A stretch of DNA of 64,000 nt from an uncultured Bacteroidota bacterium (GTDB lineage Bacteria; Bacteroidota; Bacteroidia; Bacteroidales; F082), in contig CAJBPB010000214.1 of NCBI GenBank assembly GCA_903957365.1, positions 1 to 64,000 of the forward strand, given 5' to 3'. Under the pieces are notes generated by a model. The model was not told the origin of the DNA, did not search any database, and saw only the letters and a program-made list of their open reading frames with translations. Position 1 is the stretch's first letter, and each line of letters opens with the position of its first letter. The position numbers and the translations under genes are program-made. This document shows positions 1-8,873 of the stretch, piece after piece.

Positions 1-248
1 CCCATAATCACGAAAACGAATGCAAGTAACATCAGACCCTCCTGAATATCTCCAAGGACCAGATAAAGTGTTCCGCAGGCCACAAGCAACAAAAACATCG
101 GCTCCTGAATAACCCCAAGTGTCAGATTGAAGAAATTTTTAGGTTTTGAAGAGGGCAATTCGTTAAAACCATCACTTCCTCTTTTTAGTTTTACCTCCTC
201 TTCGGTTAATCCCTGAATCTTCTCTTTTCTGAAACTATTGTCTGTCAT
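1..248 (-). CDS. P-type cation-transporting ATPase, N-terminal part (cut by window edge)
   Basis: Reading leftward from an ATG at 246-248, the frame stays open to the window edge and gives about 82 residues. The start (MTDNSFRKEKIQGLTEEEV) followed by a short Gly/Asn-containing linker (SDGFNELP) and a hydrophobic stretch after a QEP motif matches the cation-ATPase N-terminal domain and first membrane helix of P2-type (calcium or other cation) ATPases. The phosphorylation (DKTGT) and ion-binding segments lie outside the window, so the transported ion cannot be told. It should be an inner-membrane ATP-driven cation pump. The gene runs in the same direction as the mevalonate operon, but about 240 bp separate it from the nearest ORF. 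Confidence 0.8.
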   Translation of the reverse strand, partial: MTDNSFRKEKIQGLTEEEVKLKRGSDGFNELPSSKPKNFFNLTLGVIQEPMFLLLVACGTLYLVLGDIQEGLMLLAFVFVIM

Positions 249-484
249 AGCTACCGGATATTTTAGTCAGTCAGCCAAATAAATATTGTGGAATCCTACA
301 AATTGAGGTATAAAAATAAGAAAGATTCAATCAATAAAAAGTGAAACAGACGATAAAATGATAGAATAGAATAGTTCTAAGGGGCGGGCGGGAGTTATAA
401 AATGAGCGGAGTAATGCCATCGGATTCTGGCCACATATCGATTGAGCCAGAAGATGGTTTAACATAGTTTTCCGCAGGAACTGG

Positions 485-775
485 TTAGGCCCAACGGCTG
501 AATTGCCTCAAATTGTTGCGAAAACGGCGCAGTCGTTGTATTGCCGGAGAGTAAAAGAGACGACGGACTTTCGGGAATTCGATCTTCCGGAATTCGTAAC
601 CCTCTTCTTTTAATGCTTTTATGACACGTGGAAGCACCCAATAGAGGTGATTGGCAGCTTTTTTTGTTAAGATAATTGCATTTGATGTGTTTGAGTCAGG
701 ATTAACTTCTTTGCATAATGAATATTTCTTTAATATTTCCTGCAACTTCCAATCCGGCATTTCTTCCGGTATCAT
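485..775 (-). pseudogene. Small overlapping ORF, possible degenerate deacetylase C-terminus
   Basis: A 96-residue frame whose first 74 bp overlap the end of the tocopherol-cyclase-like gene in another frame. I do not recognise it as a known small protein. Residues about 33-62 (an AIIL strand, then VLPRVIKALKEEGYEF) resemble the last strand and helix of NodB-type polysaccharide deacetylases, where a hydrophobic strand, a His-Asp and a helix ending in GYxF are usual. The His-Asp is missing. The rest is basic (RRLRRFRNN). It may be a remnant, a real small basic protein, or a chance frame. The similarity is from memory of the family, not from a search. Confidence 0.3.
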
Positions 776-1682
776 TTAGAAGTATTGTTTTGTTGATTTT
801 GTCATACAGCTGAACCTCAATTCTGTCGTTCATACTTTCTTCTATACGGCCATCCATAAAACCTGAGATCGGAGAAGCAAGACTGGTGGCAGCCTCGCGA
901 AGTGCAAGTATTTCAAGCCTGAAATTCTTGTTTTCCATGACAAGCTCAACTTTTTTCTGATCGGCAAATGATGTGATAAGTTTAGTTGAATTGTAGGTTG
1001 TGAACCTGATGATCCTGTCATGAATCCATATTCCGGCAATGAAACCCACAAAAGAACTACCCAGCCAGGGAATTTTTGCTACAGATGCTTTTAACGAGAT
1101 TCCGTCCTGACTGAAATGATTGGTCTGCATCCAAAAATAAGCATCAGGAAATGAATGTCCCCAGTCTTTTTCGATATACCCACGACCGTTTGTAAAATCA
1201 ATTGTTTCACCATGGATTGTCAGTTTTCCATGGATTGTATGGTTCATACTTAGTATTCCATGATAACATTCCATAAACGGAACAAATGAATAGGGTCCCA
1301 TGATACCGGGCGAATACCAGGGACAGGGCCATGGCACAAGATTTTCAAAATTTAACTCACCTGTAACATCTGGTAAATCAAGTTTAATTGTATTGATTGC
1401 GAAAAAGCTGGATGATATTCTGACCTCAAATTTGTGTTTTTCGAAAAAAAAATCACTCATTTCAAATTTGTGGTATTCAGCTGTCAGTTTCTTTCCGTCA
1501 AGTATCTGAATAAATGATTGCTGCAAACCATTTTCATCCATTGCGATGCCCGGAATAAAAGCAAAAGCCCTTGATTCATCAGCATTTACAACTTTGTAAT
1601 ACCAGCCTTCAAAAAACCGTTTTGTTTTTCCTTGACCATGGTATTGTGCAGGATGAAAAAGCGTGTGGAGTTGGTTTAGCAT
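702..1682 (-). CDS. Tocopherol-cyclase-like family protein
   Basis: This 326-residue protein carries the hallmarks of the tocopherol cyclase family (Pfam Tocopherol_cycl): FFEGWYYK at residues 23-30, GYIEKDWG at 168-175 followed by an aromatic FWMQTNHF segment, and a C-terminal AGLEVAG. Plant members close the chromanol ring of tocopherols. Most bacterial members have no known substrate. No signal peptide is visible, so it is probably cytosolic or peripheral. It is the last clear gene of the leftward mevalonate operon, 87 bp after mevalonate kinase, which suggests an isoprenoid or prenyl-lipid substrate. That link is inference. The family call is firm and the activity is unknown. Confidence 0.8.
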   Translation of the reverse strand: MLNQLHTLFHPAQYHGQGKTKRFFEGWYYKVVNADESRAFAFIPGIAMDENGLQQSFIQILDGKKLTAEYHKFEMSDFFFEKHKFEVRISSSFFAINTIKLDLPDVTGELNFENLVPWPCPWYSPGIMGPYSFVPFMECYHGILSMNHTIHGKLTIHGETIDFTNGRGYIEKDWGHSFPDAYFWMQTNHFSQDGISLKASVAKIPWLGSSFVGFIAGIWIHDRIIRFTTYNSTKLITSFADQKKVELVMENKNFRLEILALREAATSLASPISGFMDGRIEESMNDRIEVQLYDKINKTILLNDTGRNAGLEVAGNIKEIFIMQRS

Positions 1683-1769
1683 TATCTTGAAATTGTCAGA
1701 TGTAGTTAAATAGTAAAGAGCAAATATTTACAAATCATTCCGGTCAGAATCATGATCGAAAGTGATAGC

Positions 1770-2681
1770 TTATTGCAAAGGTATTAATTCAAAAAATTCA
1801 GTTATAGGGTGTAATAATTTTTCATTAGTCGCAAAAACCAACAAGTAACCACCACCGCCTGAGCCACAAAGTTTCATGATATAATCGCCGTTTTGCAAAC
1901 CCTTTTGCCAGAAATTGCGCATCTCCGCAGGTACCATCGGCTCAAAAAAGGTATATTCAAAAGCTGAAATTGTATGTGCTGATTGAAAAAAGGGGACTGA
2001 ATCTCCCTTTCTGAAATGCTGAATAGCCTTATTGACAGATGGTATAAGTTGATCACGTAATTTCTTAAAGAAACTGTACTGATGAAGTTGTGCATCAAAA
2101 TGCTGCATCAGTATGGTTGTTTCACGTGGTAGTTTTGTGTCAACCAAAAAGACTTTCATTGATTGGTTTGCCAGATTCAACGGATTTTCTACGCAACTGA
2201 TGTTACTGTTTTCATCAATCAGCACTGTTTCGCCCAGATAACAACTTATTGGATCGATCCCCGAACTGTTGCCGTGAAAATAAGCCTCCATTCCTGCCAT
2301 GATGGAACGTAGCGTGGTGATATCCTCATGCGACGGGTTTGTTACATAACGCTCATAAACGCCGGCTACCAAAGCTCCAGAGCTTCCGACACCATAGCCC
2401 TGAGGTATAGTCGAGCTAAAAAACAATCCGTCTTCCAGGTCTTTTTTCAATTGTGACAAGTCAAGTATTTCATAATATTCCTGCTTGTTAGCAAGAAAAT
2501 TATGAAAACCCTTTAAATGACTGTTTGATTTTATACTGAAAAGATCCTCCGATTGTTTAATCCAATCCCATCTGGCTGAAACGCTGCGGAAAGGCACAAC
2601 CAATCCCATCGAATTGCAGATCAGACTGTATTCGCCAAAGAGCATGATTTTGCCATGGTATATGTCGCGTGGCTTATTCAA
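1770..2681 (-). CDS. mvaK1: Mevalonate kinase (GHMP family)
   Basis: ATP-dependent phosphorylation of mevalonate to 5-phosphomevalonate in the cytosol. The 303 residues show the GHMP kinase signatures: GKIMLFGEYSL at residues 10-20, the phosphate-binding loop GYGVGSSGAL at 95-104, the mevalonate-kinase motif EAYFHGNSSGID at 132-143 (catalytic Asp at the end) and the C-terminal CGSGGGG at 272-278. The start codon overlaps the stop of the decarboxylase gene by 4 bp (ATGA), so translation is probably coupled. Length is close to bacterial mevalonate kinases. Members of the GHMP superfamily can be hard to tell apart, but the HG-x-SSGID motif and the operon make this assignment strong. Confidence 0.88.
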   Translation of the reverse strand: MNKPRDIYHGKIMLFGEYSLICNSMGLVVPFRSVSARWDWIKQSEDLFSIKSNSHLKGFHNFLANKQEYYEILDLSQLKKDLEDGLFFSSTIPQGYGVGSSGALVAGVYERYVTNPSHEDITTLRSIMAGMEAYFHGNSSGIDPISCYLGETVLIDENSNISCVENPLNLANQSMKVFLVDTKLPRETTILMQHFDAQLHQYSFFKKLRDQLIPSVNKAIQHFRKGDSVPFFQSAHTISAFEYTFFEPMVPAEMRNFWQKGLQNGDYIMKLCGSGGGGYLLVFATNEKLLHPITEFFELIPLQ

Positions 2682-3784
2682 AAACTTGAAATTGTTGAGG
2701 TTCCCAGACCAACTTTATCATCAATCCATTGTTGCTGGTAACACAAGGGTAGTAATTCTTCATGCAGAAATTCAATTACCTGTGTCCGGTATTCCTCAGG
2801 ATATAACAAATGTAAATTTGGACCTGCGTCAAGCGTAAAACAAAGTGGAACTGCGGTGCGCTGTCTGTAATTCCTTATTGCTGTGATGGCTGCAAGGGAA
2901 TTGGGCTGCAATAAAATGAAGGATGGTTCCGACACCATCATAAGTGCATGAAGCTGCATGGCTTCAGTTTCAGTTATTTGAATAAAAGCATCCAGATCTC
3001 CTGTCTGCAATATTTTAATTAAACTGATTGTTTGTTTATTGGCTTCCTGATATCGTTGTGAAGCAAAAGGATTGGTCTCCATCAAAGCATGGCCTGCGCG
3101 ACTTGATACAGATTTAACACCTCCATGAATAATCAGAATGCTGTCTTGAAATGTTTTATATACGGGATGAAGTATTTGCTCCAGTGGGATTGCAATTTCG
3201 TCACTGCTGTTTGGTAATGCTTCTGTAACTCCCCATTCAGCAGCCAAAGAAAACACCGAACGTGCAGCGCTTCCTGAACCTAATCGCGCCATAAAAGATG
3301 CTTTGGTCATATCAATCTTTCCTGATACATCACCTTTTAATTGAAGTTCAATATCAGTTAGGCAGGCTGCGAGGGCACTCATCGAGGAGGCTGAGGAGGC
3401 AATGCCTGAAGAATGCGGGAAGGTGTTACGACTTTCGATTTCGAAGTCAAGATGTTGAATAAAAGGGAAGTAGGGGAGAAGTGAAAGTAAATAATCCTGA
3501 ACTTTTCTGCCAAACTGTGGCGTTTCACTGCCTTCGAAGAGGAAACGAAAAGCTGCCTTCTGTTGTTTTTTATAATTAACCTTCACTTTGGTTTCAGTGC
3601 GCGATTGGCTTAACGTGAAACTAATCGAAGGATTGTTTGGCAGCTGGTTGCCGTGTTTTCCCCAGTATTTCACCAAAGCGATATTTGACGGGCTCTGCCA
3701 GATGATCGTCGTCTGAAAAGCTGAATAATTCGAAGGGGAAAATGCTTCCCGGATATATCGTTCATGAAGGTTTTTGTTCAGCAT
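2678..3784 (-). CDS. mvaD: Diphosphomevalonate decarboxylase
   Basis: Converts mevalonate 5-diphosphate to isopentenyl diphosphate with ATP. The 368-residue protein has the family motif NIALVKYWGK at residues 34-43 followed by NNPSIS, the phosphate loop PHSSGIASSASS at 123-134 and the GSGSAARS segment at 169-176, which contributes to substrate binding. The N-terminal extension of roughly 25 residues before the first strand is slightly long. No alternative start is favoured. It sits 3 bp after the GYDIA kinase gene and overlaps the mevalonate kinase gene by 4 bp, so all four pathway genes appear to be on one transcript. Confidence 0.93.
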   Translation of the reverse strand: MLNKNLHERYIREAFSPSNYSAFQTTIIWQSPSNIALVKYWGKHGNQLPNNPSISFTLSQSRTETKVKVNYKKQQKAAFRFLFEGSETPQFGRKVQDYLLSLLPYFPFIQHLDFEIESRNTFPHSSGIASSASSMSALAACLTDIELQLKGDVSGKIDMTKASFMARLGSGSAARSVFSLAAEWGVTEALPNSSDEIAIPLEQILHPVYKTFQDSILIIHGGVKSVSSRAGHALMETNPFASQRYQEANKQTISLIKILQTGDLDAFIQITETEAMQLHALMMVSEPSFILLQPNSLAAITAIRNYRQRTAVPLCFTLDAGPNLHLLYPEEYRTQVIEFLHEELLPLCYQQQWIDDKVGLGTSTISSF

Positions 3785-3787
3785 ATC

Positions 3788-4720
3788 TCAGAATATCAGT
3801 TCTTTGTATTTGAATAATGTCTGTAAACCTTTGCTTGCAAAATAGTCTGCAACCTCAGGATGAGATAGATTTGACATGGCCAGAAAGAAATCACCACCCC
3901 ATGCGCCAAGTGATTTGATGTGCCCCTGAAAATCGGGAAAGTTCGTTTTTAATGGCGGATGCTGTAACAAATCTGCTACCAGAGATTCATGCGTATCCAT
4001 CAGATCACAGAAACCCGAAAAAGTGTGTGTCAGGGCGATCTGGTCAGTAATCTCACTTACTTTCTGAACGGCCGTTTCCATATCAATGTCTTTGGACAGT
4101 TGATTGAAACGTAGTATTTCATTGCCTGAATCCTGTTTATTACCCCGATATACCAGAAACAGTTTTTCATGAAATGATGGCATAAATTCAACAGACTGAA
4201 CATTAGGTCGCATCGATTTCAACTGGTAAAATAAAGGCTTGTCTGACAATGCACAGGCAATATCATAACCAGATCCGCCAATAGACAAGTTAAGCAAGGT
4301 GTAGGGATCAACCCTTGCCCAGCGGGAAAGATTGGCGATAAGTGTGGAACTGCTTCCAAATCCCCATTCAGGCTTAAAATCGAGACGGGTTTTTATGTTG
4401 TATGAATACTTTCCGTCAAAAATGGATGGATTCAACTGTTTAAGCGTGAGAAGGATAAGTTGTAGTTTTGCTGATCGTTTCCGGTCGTCGGTACCGATGA
4501 TATCCAAAGAAGGCAGCTCGAAAGAGGTTTTAAACCAGAGTTTCTCAGGACCAAATGCAAACCATAACAAATGAGGATGTCCATCATTATCTGACTCAGC
4601 AATTTCGATGGATTGACCTTTGTTTAATGGAACAGCCAAAGCTTTCGCACCTCTTAGCACAAGGTATTCCCCTGTAAGCAATAGTTTTCCGTTTGATCTG
4701 AATTGTAATGGGTGGTTCAC
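3788..4720 (-). CDS. GYDIA-type GHMP kinase, probable phosphomevalonate kinase
   Basis: A 310-residue GHMP-superfamily kinase with the N-terminal GKLLLTGEYLVLRGAKALA at residues 11-29, a phosphate loop GFGSSSTL at 120-127 and the diagnostic GGSGYDIA ending at 155, which gives the Bacteroidota GYDIA subfamily its name. The operon encodes HMG-CoA reductase, mevalonate kinase and the decarboxylase but no canonical phosphomevalonate kinase. This protein is therefore the natural candidate for phosphorylating 5-phosphomevalonate. The start follows the HMG-CoA reductase stop by a single base. The subfamily assignment is secure. The exact substrate is inferred from pathway completeness. Confidence 0.85.
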   Translation of the reverse strand: MNHPLQFRSNGKLLLTGEYLVLRGAKALAVPLNKGQSIEIAESDNDGHPHLLWFAFGPEKLWFKTSFELPSLDIIGTDDRKRSAKLQLILLTLKQLNPSIFDGKYSYNIKTRLDFKPEWGFGSSSTLIANLSRWARVDPYTLLNLSIGGSGYDIACALSDKPLFYQLKSMRPNVQSVEFMPSFHEKLFLVYRGNKQDSGNEILRFNQLSKDIDMETAVQKVSEITDQIALTHTFSGFCDLMDTHESLVADLLQHPPLKTNFPDFQGHIKSLGAWGGDFFLAMSNLSHPEVADYFASKGLQTLFKYKELIF

Positions 4721-4721
4721 T

Positions 4722-6050
4722 TTATTTTCGGATGGATGCGATATAATGACCCACGCTTGAAAATGAAACCTTCTGATCTTTGAAATGTTCCACTGCGGCT
4801 GATTTTTCTTTGTCGCTGGCTTTGAAGTGGTTGAGGATGTTGAACAGGTGCATTTTCATGTGTCCGGCCTGAATCCCTTTGGTGGTCAGCGATTTCACAG
4901 CTGAAAAGTTATTGGCCATTCCCATCACAGATGCGATCATCATCAATTCGGGAGCGGATGGATTACCAAGCAGTTCGAGTGATTGTTTAGCCAGTGGATG
5001 CAGCGCGGTAAGTCCGCCAACTGTACCAAGTGCCAACGGCACTTCAAGTATAAATCGGAAAGTATCGTTATCTATTTCAACCCGTGACAGGCTTTCGTAT
5101 TGTCCGTTTCTTGAAGCATAAGTATGACCGGCAGCTTCGATAGCTCTGAAATCGTTCCCTGTTGCAATGGCTACTGCATCAATACCATTGTAAATTCCTT
5201 TGTTGTGTGTGGTTGCCCTGTACATATCCACCTGAGCTATCTTCACTGCTTTCTCAAATTTGCGCGCAAAAGCTTCGCCGGTGAGTCTTTCGTCCACGTT
5301 ATCAAGATCACTGAGTTTACACTCGACCCATGTTTTTACAATACATTCGGGTGTGTAATTAGATAAAATAGCCATGATGATTTCACATTGTCTCTCATCA
5401 TCCGACAGCTGGTATTGCTCGGCAAGGAATATTTTTAATGATTGACCAAATTCTTCAAGCACCGAGTTGATGAAATTGGCGCCCATGGAGTCTTTGGTTT
5501 CGAAATGCGCCCGCAACTGGTAATAATCCGCAATTTTGTCGGTCATGTCGATGAGTTCAATGCCAACGATACCACCACCACGTTTTTCCATATTGGCGGT
5601 AATGGGTTTTGCGTCTTCAATCAGCCGGTTTTTAATGGCGGGTAACAAAGTAAAAAGGGTATGTGGCTCTCCGGTCCAGCTAAAATGTACCTGTCCGACT
5701 TTAGTTGTGTTTAGTACCTCTGAATGAAAACCACCTCTCTCGCTCCAGAATTTTGCTGCGGAGGAGGCGGCAGCGACTACTGAACTTTCTTCAATCACCA
5801 TCGGAACGAGGTAGTTTCGTCCGTTAATCAGAACATTGGGAGAGATTCCATAAGGGATGTAAAAGTTGGTGATGGTGTTTTCACTGAATTCATCAAAAAG
5901 TTTCTGCTGACTTTCATCGCTATGCCAGAAACTCTTCAAAAGTGTAATCACTTCACCTGGATTTTCGAAATACTCAGCCACAAGCTTGAGTTTTTCTTCT
6001 TTGAGGAGTTTTGAAAACCCTTTGATGATAATATCTCTTTTCCTTCGCAT
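4722..6050 (-). CDS. mvaA: Hydroxymethylglutaryl-CoA reductase, class II type
   Basis: Reduces HMG-CoA to mevalonate, the committed step of the mevalonate pathway. The 442 residues include the catalytic-glutamate motif EESSVVAAASSAAK at 87-100, the nucleotide-binding DSMGANFIN at 187-195, the catalytic-lysine motif THNKG at 281-285 and the catalytic-histidine motif GHMKMH at 396-401. These are class II features (as in Pseudomonas mevalonii), a group often labelled 'degradative'. Here it leads an operon of biosynthetic genes, so a biosynthetic role is far more likely. It is the promoter-proximal gene. A TACTTTG resembling a -7 element, one base short of consensus, lies about 45 bp upstream. 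Confidence 0.93.
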   Translation of the reverse strand: MRRKRDIIIKGFSKLLKEEKLKLVAEYFENPGEVITLLKSFWHSDESQQKLFDEFSENTITNFYIPYGISPNVLINGRNYLVPMVIEESSVVAAASSAAKFWSERGGFHSEVLNTTKVGQVHFSWTGEPHTLFTLLPAIKNRLIEDAKPITANMEKRGGGIVGIELIDMTDKIADYYQLRAHFETKDSMGANFINSVLEEFGQSLKIFLAEQYQLSDDERQCEIIMAILSNYTPECIVKTWVECKLSDLDNVDERLTGEAFARKFEKAVKIAQVDMYRATTHNKGIYNGIDAVAIATGNDFRAIEAAGHTYASRNGQYESLSRVEIDNDTFRFILEVPLALGTVGGLTALHPLAKQSLELLGNPSAPELMMIASVMGMANNFSAVKSLTTKGIQAGHMKMHLFNILNHFKASDKEKSAAVEHFKDQKVSFSSVGHYIASIRK

Positions 6051-6125
6051 CGCGGTGATTTTAAGTGAATGACAATGCTTTCAGTACCGCAAAGTAACGC
6101 ATTATCAATGAAAAAATCAAAATTA

Positions 6126-6671
6126 TCACCATGAATCCACTTTCTTCGTTGGTTCTGGTTTCATTTTCTCTTTTAAAACAGTAGCCCATTCTTCAACAAA
6201 GACAGCAATCTGATCGAGGTAAATGGCATATTGTTCGTTATACAACGGATCATTTTTATCGAGCCAACGTTCTATCTCGAAGCGTGAAGCACTCTTTAGT
6301 AACAATTCGGTGATAGTATATCGGAAACGCTCATCTCTGACTTCAATAGTAAATTCATAAAAAACAGTAGGGCCATCACTGACAATACTGTCTTTGTCAA
6401 TATTTTTCAACCTGATATTGTGTTTCCCCATGATTTTCCCTGTGGGTTCGTCGCGTACAATCGTAACACGAACAGGATCTTTATAATAGCTGTTCAACCA
6501 ATAAACACAACGTTTAAAGAGTTCATCCTGCGTTCCTGTTTCATTAATCACTTCCTGAAACTTGATTTTTTTTACATCCTGATCAAACGGAATGGTTTTA
6601 GTTTGGGCAGTTATTATCGTTGAATTGCTCATTATTCCTATAAAAAGCAGCATGAAAACCCTGATATTCAT
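6126..6671 (-). CDS. Secreted protein with DUF4468-like (TBP-fold) domain
   Basis: The frame extends to an ATG at 6761, but the ATG at 6671 is preferred. It begins a signal peptide (MNIRVFMLLFIGIM, cleavage near ITAQ), and a TACCTTTG -7 element at 6700-6707 lies downstream of the longer start. The resulting 181 residues contain an alpha/beta segment (VTIVRDEPTGKIMGKHNI, then a YEFTIEVRDERFRYTI strand pair) typical of the DUF4468 family of secreted Bacteroidota proteins. The function of that family is unknown. It ends with a Trp-containing helix and a basic tail. It stands alone between the groESL and mevalonate transcription units. Confidence 0.72.
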   Translation of the reverse strand: MNIRVFMLLFIGIMSNSTIITAQTKTIPFDQDVKKIKFQEVINETGTQDELFKRCVYWLNSYYKDPVRVTIVRDEPTGKIMGKHNIRLKNIDKDSIVSDGPTVFYEFTIEVRDERFRYTITELLLKSASRFEIERWLDKNDPLYNEQYAIYLDQIAVFVEEWATVLKEKMKPEPTKKVDSW

Positions 6672-6699
6672 AATATGTCTTTTTATTTGGTATTGCATA

Positions 6700-6707
6700 C
6701 AAAGGTA
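6700..6707 (-). promoter_or_regulatory. -7 element upstream of the DUF4468-like gene
   Basis: Reads TACCTTTG on the minus strand, matching the Bacteroidota -7 consensus TAnnTTTG. No good -33 TTTG lies at the usual spacing. Transcription would start near 6693, about 20 bases before the ATG at 6671. This argues against the longer reading frame starting at 6761. Confidence 0.45.
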
Positions 6708-6767
6708 AATAAAATACCAACTGTTGATTAAACGAGGTTTATGTAAAATTCTTGTGTTCAAACCAAT

Positions 6768-6801
6768 AAAAAAACCGTCCTGTTTGCACAGAACGGTTTT
6801 T
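6768..6801 (-). terminator. Intrinsic terminator after groEL
   Basis: On the minus strand a stem of about 11 bp (AAACCGTTCTG paired with CAGGACGGTTT, one mismatch, about 6-base loop) is followed by a run of U. It starts 24 bases after the groEL stop codon. Confidence 0.8.
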
Positions 6802-6824
6802 GATTTATGTGGAGTTAAATGATT

Positions 6825-8462
6825 TTACATCATTCCGCCCATGCCACCACCCATATTTGGCATTTGTGGTGCTGGTGCATTAGGGTCTTTGTGCTCAACC
6901 AAAACACATTCGGTTGTGAGCAACATACCAGCAACTGAAGCAGCGTTTTCGAGTGCAATCCGGGCTACTTTGGTAGGATCAATAACACCGGCTTCGTAAA
7001 GATTTTCATAAACTTCGGTGCGTGCATTGAAACCAAAGTCACCTTTGCCTTCCTTCACACGGTTAACAACTACAGAACCTTCCATTCCGGCGTTTTCAAC
7101 AATCTGGCGGAGTGGCTCTTCCAAAGCGCGTTTTACAATTGCGATTCCGGTATTTTCGTCTTCGTTTTCACCTTTGAGATCGCTGATAGCAGCAATAGCA
7201 CGGATGAACCCGATTCCACCACCAGGTATGATACCTTCTTCGTTGGCAGCACGTGTGGCAGCCAATGCATCTTCAAAGCGGTCTTTCTTTTCCTTCATCT
7301 CCATTTCACTGGCAGCACCAACATAAATTACTGCAACACCACCTGCCAATTTAGCAAGACGTTCCTGTAGTTTTTCTTTGTCGTAGTCTGAAGTGGTTAC
7401 TTCAATCTGTTTTTTGATCTGAGCAACACGTGCAGCGATGGCCTCTTTGGCTCCATGACCACTCACGATGGTAGTATTTTCTTTGTCGATGGTTACTTTA
7501 TCAGCTTCACCTAACAAATCGAGGGTGGCATCTTCCAAACGATAGCCTTTTTCTTCCGAAATAACAGCTCCACCGGTAAGGATGGCAATGTCTTCAAGCA
7601 TTTCCTTGCGACGGTCACCAAAACCTGGTGCTTTTACTGCTGCAACTTTCAATGAACCACGTAAACGGTTTACAACCAGGGTTGCCAGTGCTTCACTTTC
7701 AACATCTTCGGCAATCAGAATCAAAGGTTTGCCTGTCTGTAATGCTTTTTCGAGTACAGGAAGCAAATCTTTCATGATCGAGATTTTTTTGTCGTAGATC
7801 AGAATAAACGGATTTTCGTAAACAACTTCCATTTTTTCGGCATTGGTCACAAAATAAGGAGAGATGTAACCGCGGTCAAACTGCATACCTTCCACTACTT
7901 CGACGTAAGTCTCGATACCTTTGGCAGCTTCAACAGTGATAACACCTTCAGCTTTTACTTTGTCCATAGCTTCAGCGATCAATGAACCGATAACAGTATC
8001 GTTATTGGCTGATATAGATGCAACTTGTTTGATTTTTTCATTGCTGTCTCCAACTTTCTGTGATTGAGCGTGTAATGAAGCAACAACAGCAGTAACTGCT
8101 TTGTCAATTCCACGTTTCAGATCCATTGGATTTGCTCCGGCGGTAACATTTTTCAATCCTGTAGTGATGATAGCCTGAGCCAAAACGGTTGCGGTAGTTG
8201 TACCGTCACCAGCCTGATCATTGGTTTTGGAAGCAACTTCCTTTACCATTTGAGCACCCATATTTTCAACCGGATCAGTCAATTCAATTTCTTTAGCCAC
8301 TGTAACACCATCTTTGGTGATTTGTGGTCCGCCGTATGATTTTTCGATGATTACATTGCGGCCTCTTGGTCCCAATGTAACTTTTACAGCATTCGACAAT
8401 GCGTCAACACCTTTTTTGAGTTTGTCACGCGCTTCGATATTGTATAAGATATCTTTTGCCAT
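6825..8462 (-). CDS. groEL: Chaperonin GroEL (60 kDa)
   Basis: Cytosolic double-ring ATPase that folds proteins inside a GroES-capped chamber. The protein is 545 residues, the standard length. It has the N-terminal [10 protein letters not shown], the ATP-site [12 protein letters not shown], the GGGIGF segment of the equatorial domain and the usual Gly-Met-rich tail (MGGGMGGMM). It follows groES with a 33-bp gap and is followed by a strong terminator, so the two form a classical bicistronic unit. No CIRCE inverted repeat is visible upstream of groES. Nothing in the sequence is atypical. Confidence 0.99.
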   Translation of the reverse strand: MAKDILYNIEARDKLKKGVDALSNAVKVTLGPRGRNVIIEKSYGGPQITKDGVTVAKEIELTDPVENMGAQMVKEVASKTNDQAGDGTTTATVLAQAIITTGLKNVTAGANPMDLKRGIDKAVTAVVASLHAQSQKVGDSNEKIKQVASISANNDTVIGSLIAEAMDKVKAEGVITVEAAKGIETYVEVVEGMQFDRGYISPYFVTNAEKMEVVYENPFILIYDKKISIMKDLLPVLEKALQTGKPLILIAEDVESEALATLVVNRLRGSLKVAAVKAPGFGDRRKEMLEDIAILTGGAVISEEKGYRLEDATLDLLGEADKVTIDKENTTIVSGHGAKEAIAARVAQIKKQIEVTTSDYDKEKLQERLAKLAGGVAVIYVGAASEMEMKEKKDRFEDALAATRAANEEGIIPGGGIGFIRAIAAISDLKGENEDENTGIAIVKRALEEPLRQIVENAGMEGSVVVNRVKEGKGDFGFNARTEVYENLYEAGVIDPTKVARIALENAASVAGMLLTTECVLVEHKDPNAPAPQMPNMGGGMGGMM

Positions 8463-8495
8463 TGTGGTATGTATTTAAATTTATATTATTAATTA

Positions 8496-8774
8496 TCAGA
8501 TAACTGCAATCACGTCGGCTTCGCGCATGATCAAATAATCGGTTCCGTCCACATTGATTTCGGTTCCGGCATATTTACCATATAAAACGGTATTGCCAAC
8601 TTCCAATGTGATAGGATTGTCTTTTGTTCCCGGGCCTACGGCAACAACTGTACCTCTTTGTGGTTTTTCTTTCGCTGTATCAGGAATGATAATTCCGCTG
8701 GCGGTTTTCTTTTCGGCAACAGCGGGTTGTATCAACACCCTGTCAGCCAATGGTTTAATGTTTAAATCTCCCAT
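8496..8774 (-). CDS. groES: Co-chaperonin GroES (10 kDa)
   Basis: Heptameric lid of the GroEL chamber. The start at 8774 ([13 protein letters not shown]) gives 92 residues, the family length. A further in-frame ATG at 8801 would add nine residues that are not conserved in the family. The mobile loop ([17 protein letters not shown]), the VGPG turn and the C-terminal [14 protein letters not shown] are all present. It precedes groEL on the minus strand. The 5' region (8802-8870) holds a small inverted repeat, ACCGT/ACGGT with a 5-base loop, of unknown role. Confidence 0.98.
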   Translation of the reverse strand: MGDLNIKPLADRVLIQPAVAEKKTASGIIIPDTAKEKPQRGTVVAVGPGTKDNPITLEVGNTVLYGKYAGTEINVDGTDYLIMREADVIAVI

Positions 8775-8873
8775 GTCATTATTTATTTTAAGGTTATTCA
8801 ATTGCGAGAATGAAACCGTTCGGGACGGTCATTTGCTTACTGTCATATTTTGTGCCAAACCGTATAAGCAAAA

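Noticed and set aside
459-641. 60-residue minus-strand frame overlapping the small ORF
   Set aside because: It overlaps the 485-775 frame in another register and has no recognisable feature.
6672-6761. Longer N-terminus of the DUF4468-like protein
   Set aside because: The added 30 residues lie upstream of a good -7 element and mask a clear signal peptide.
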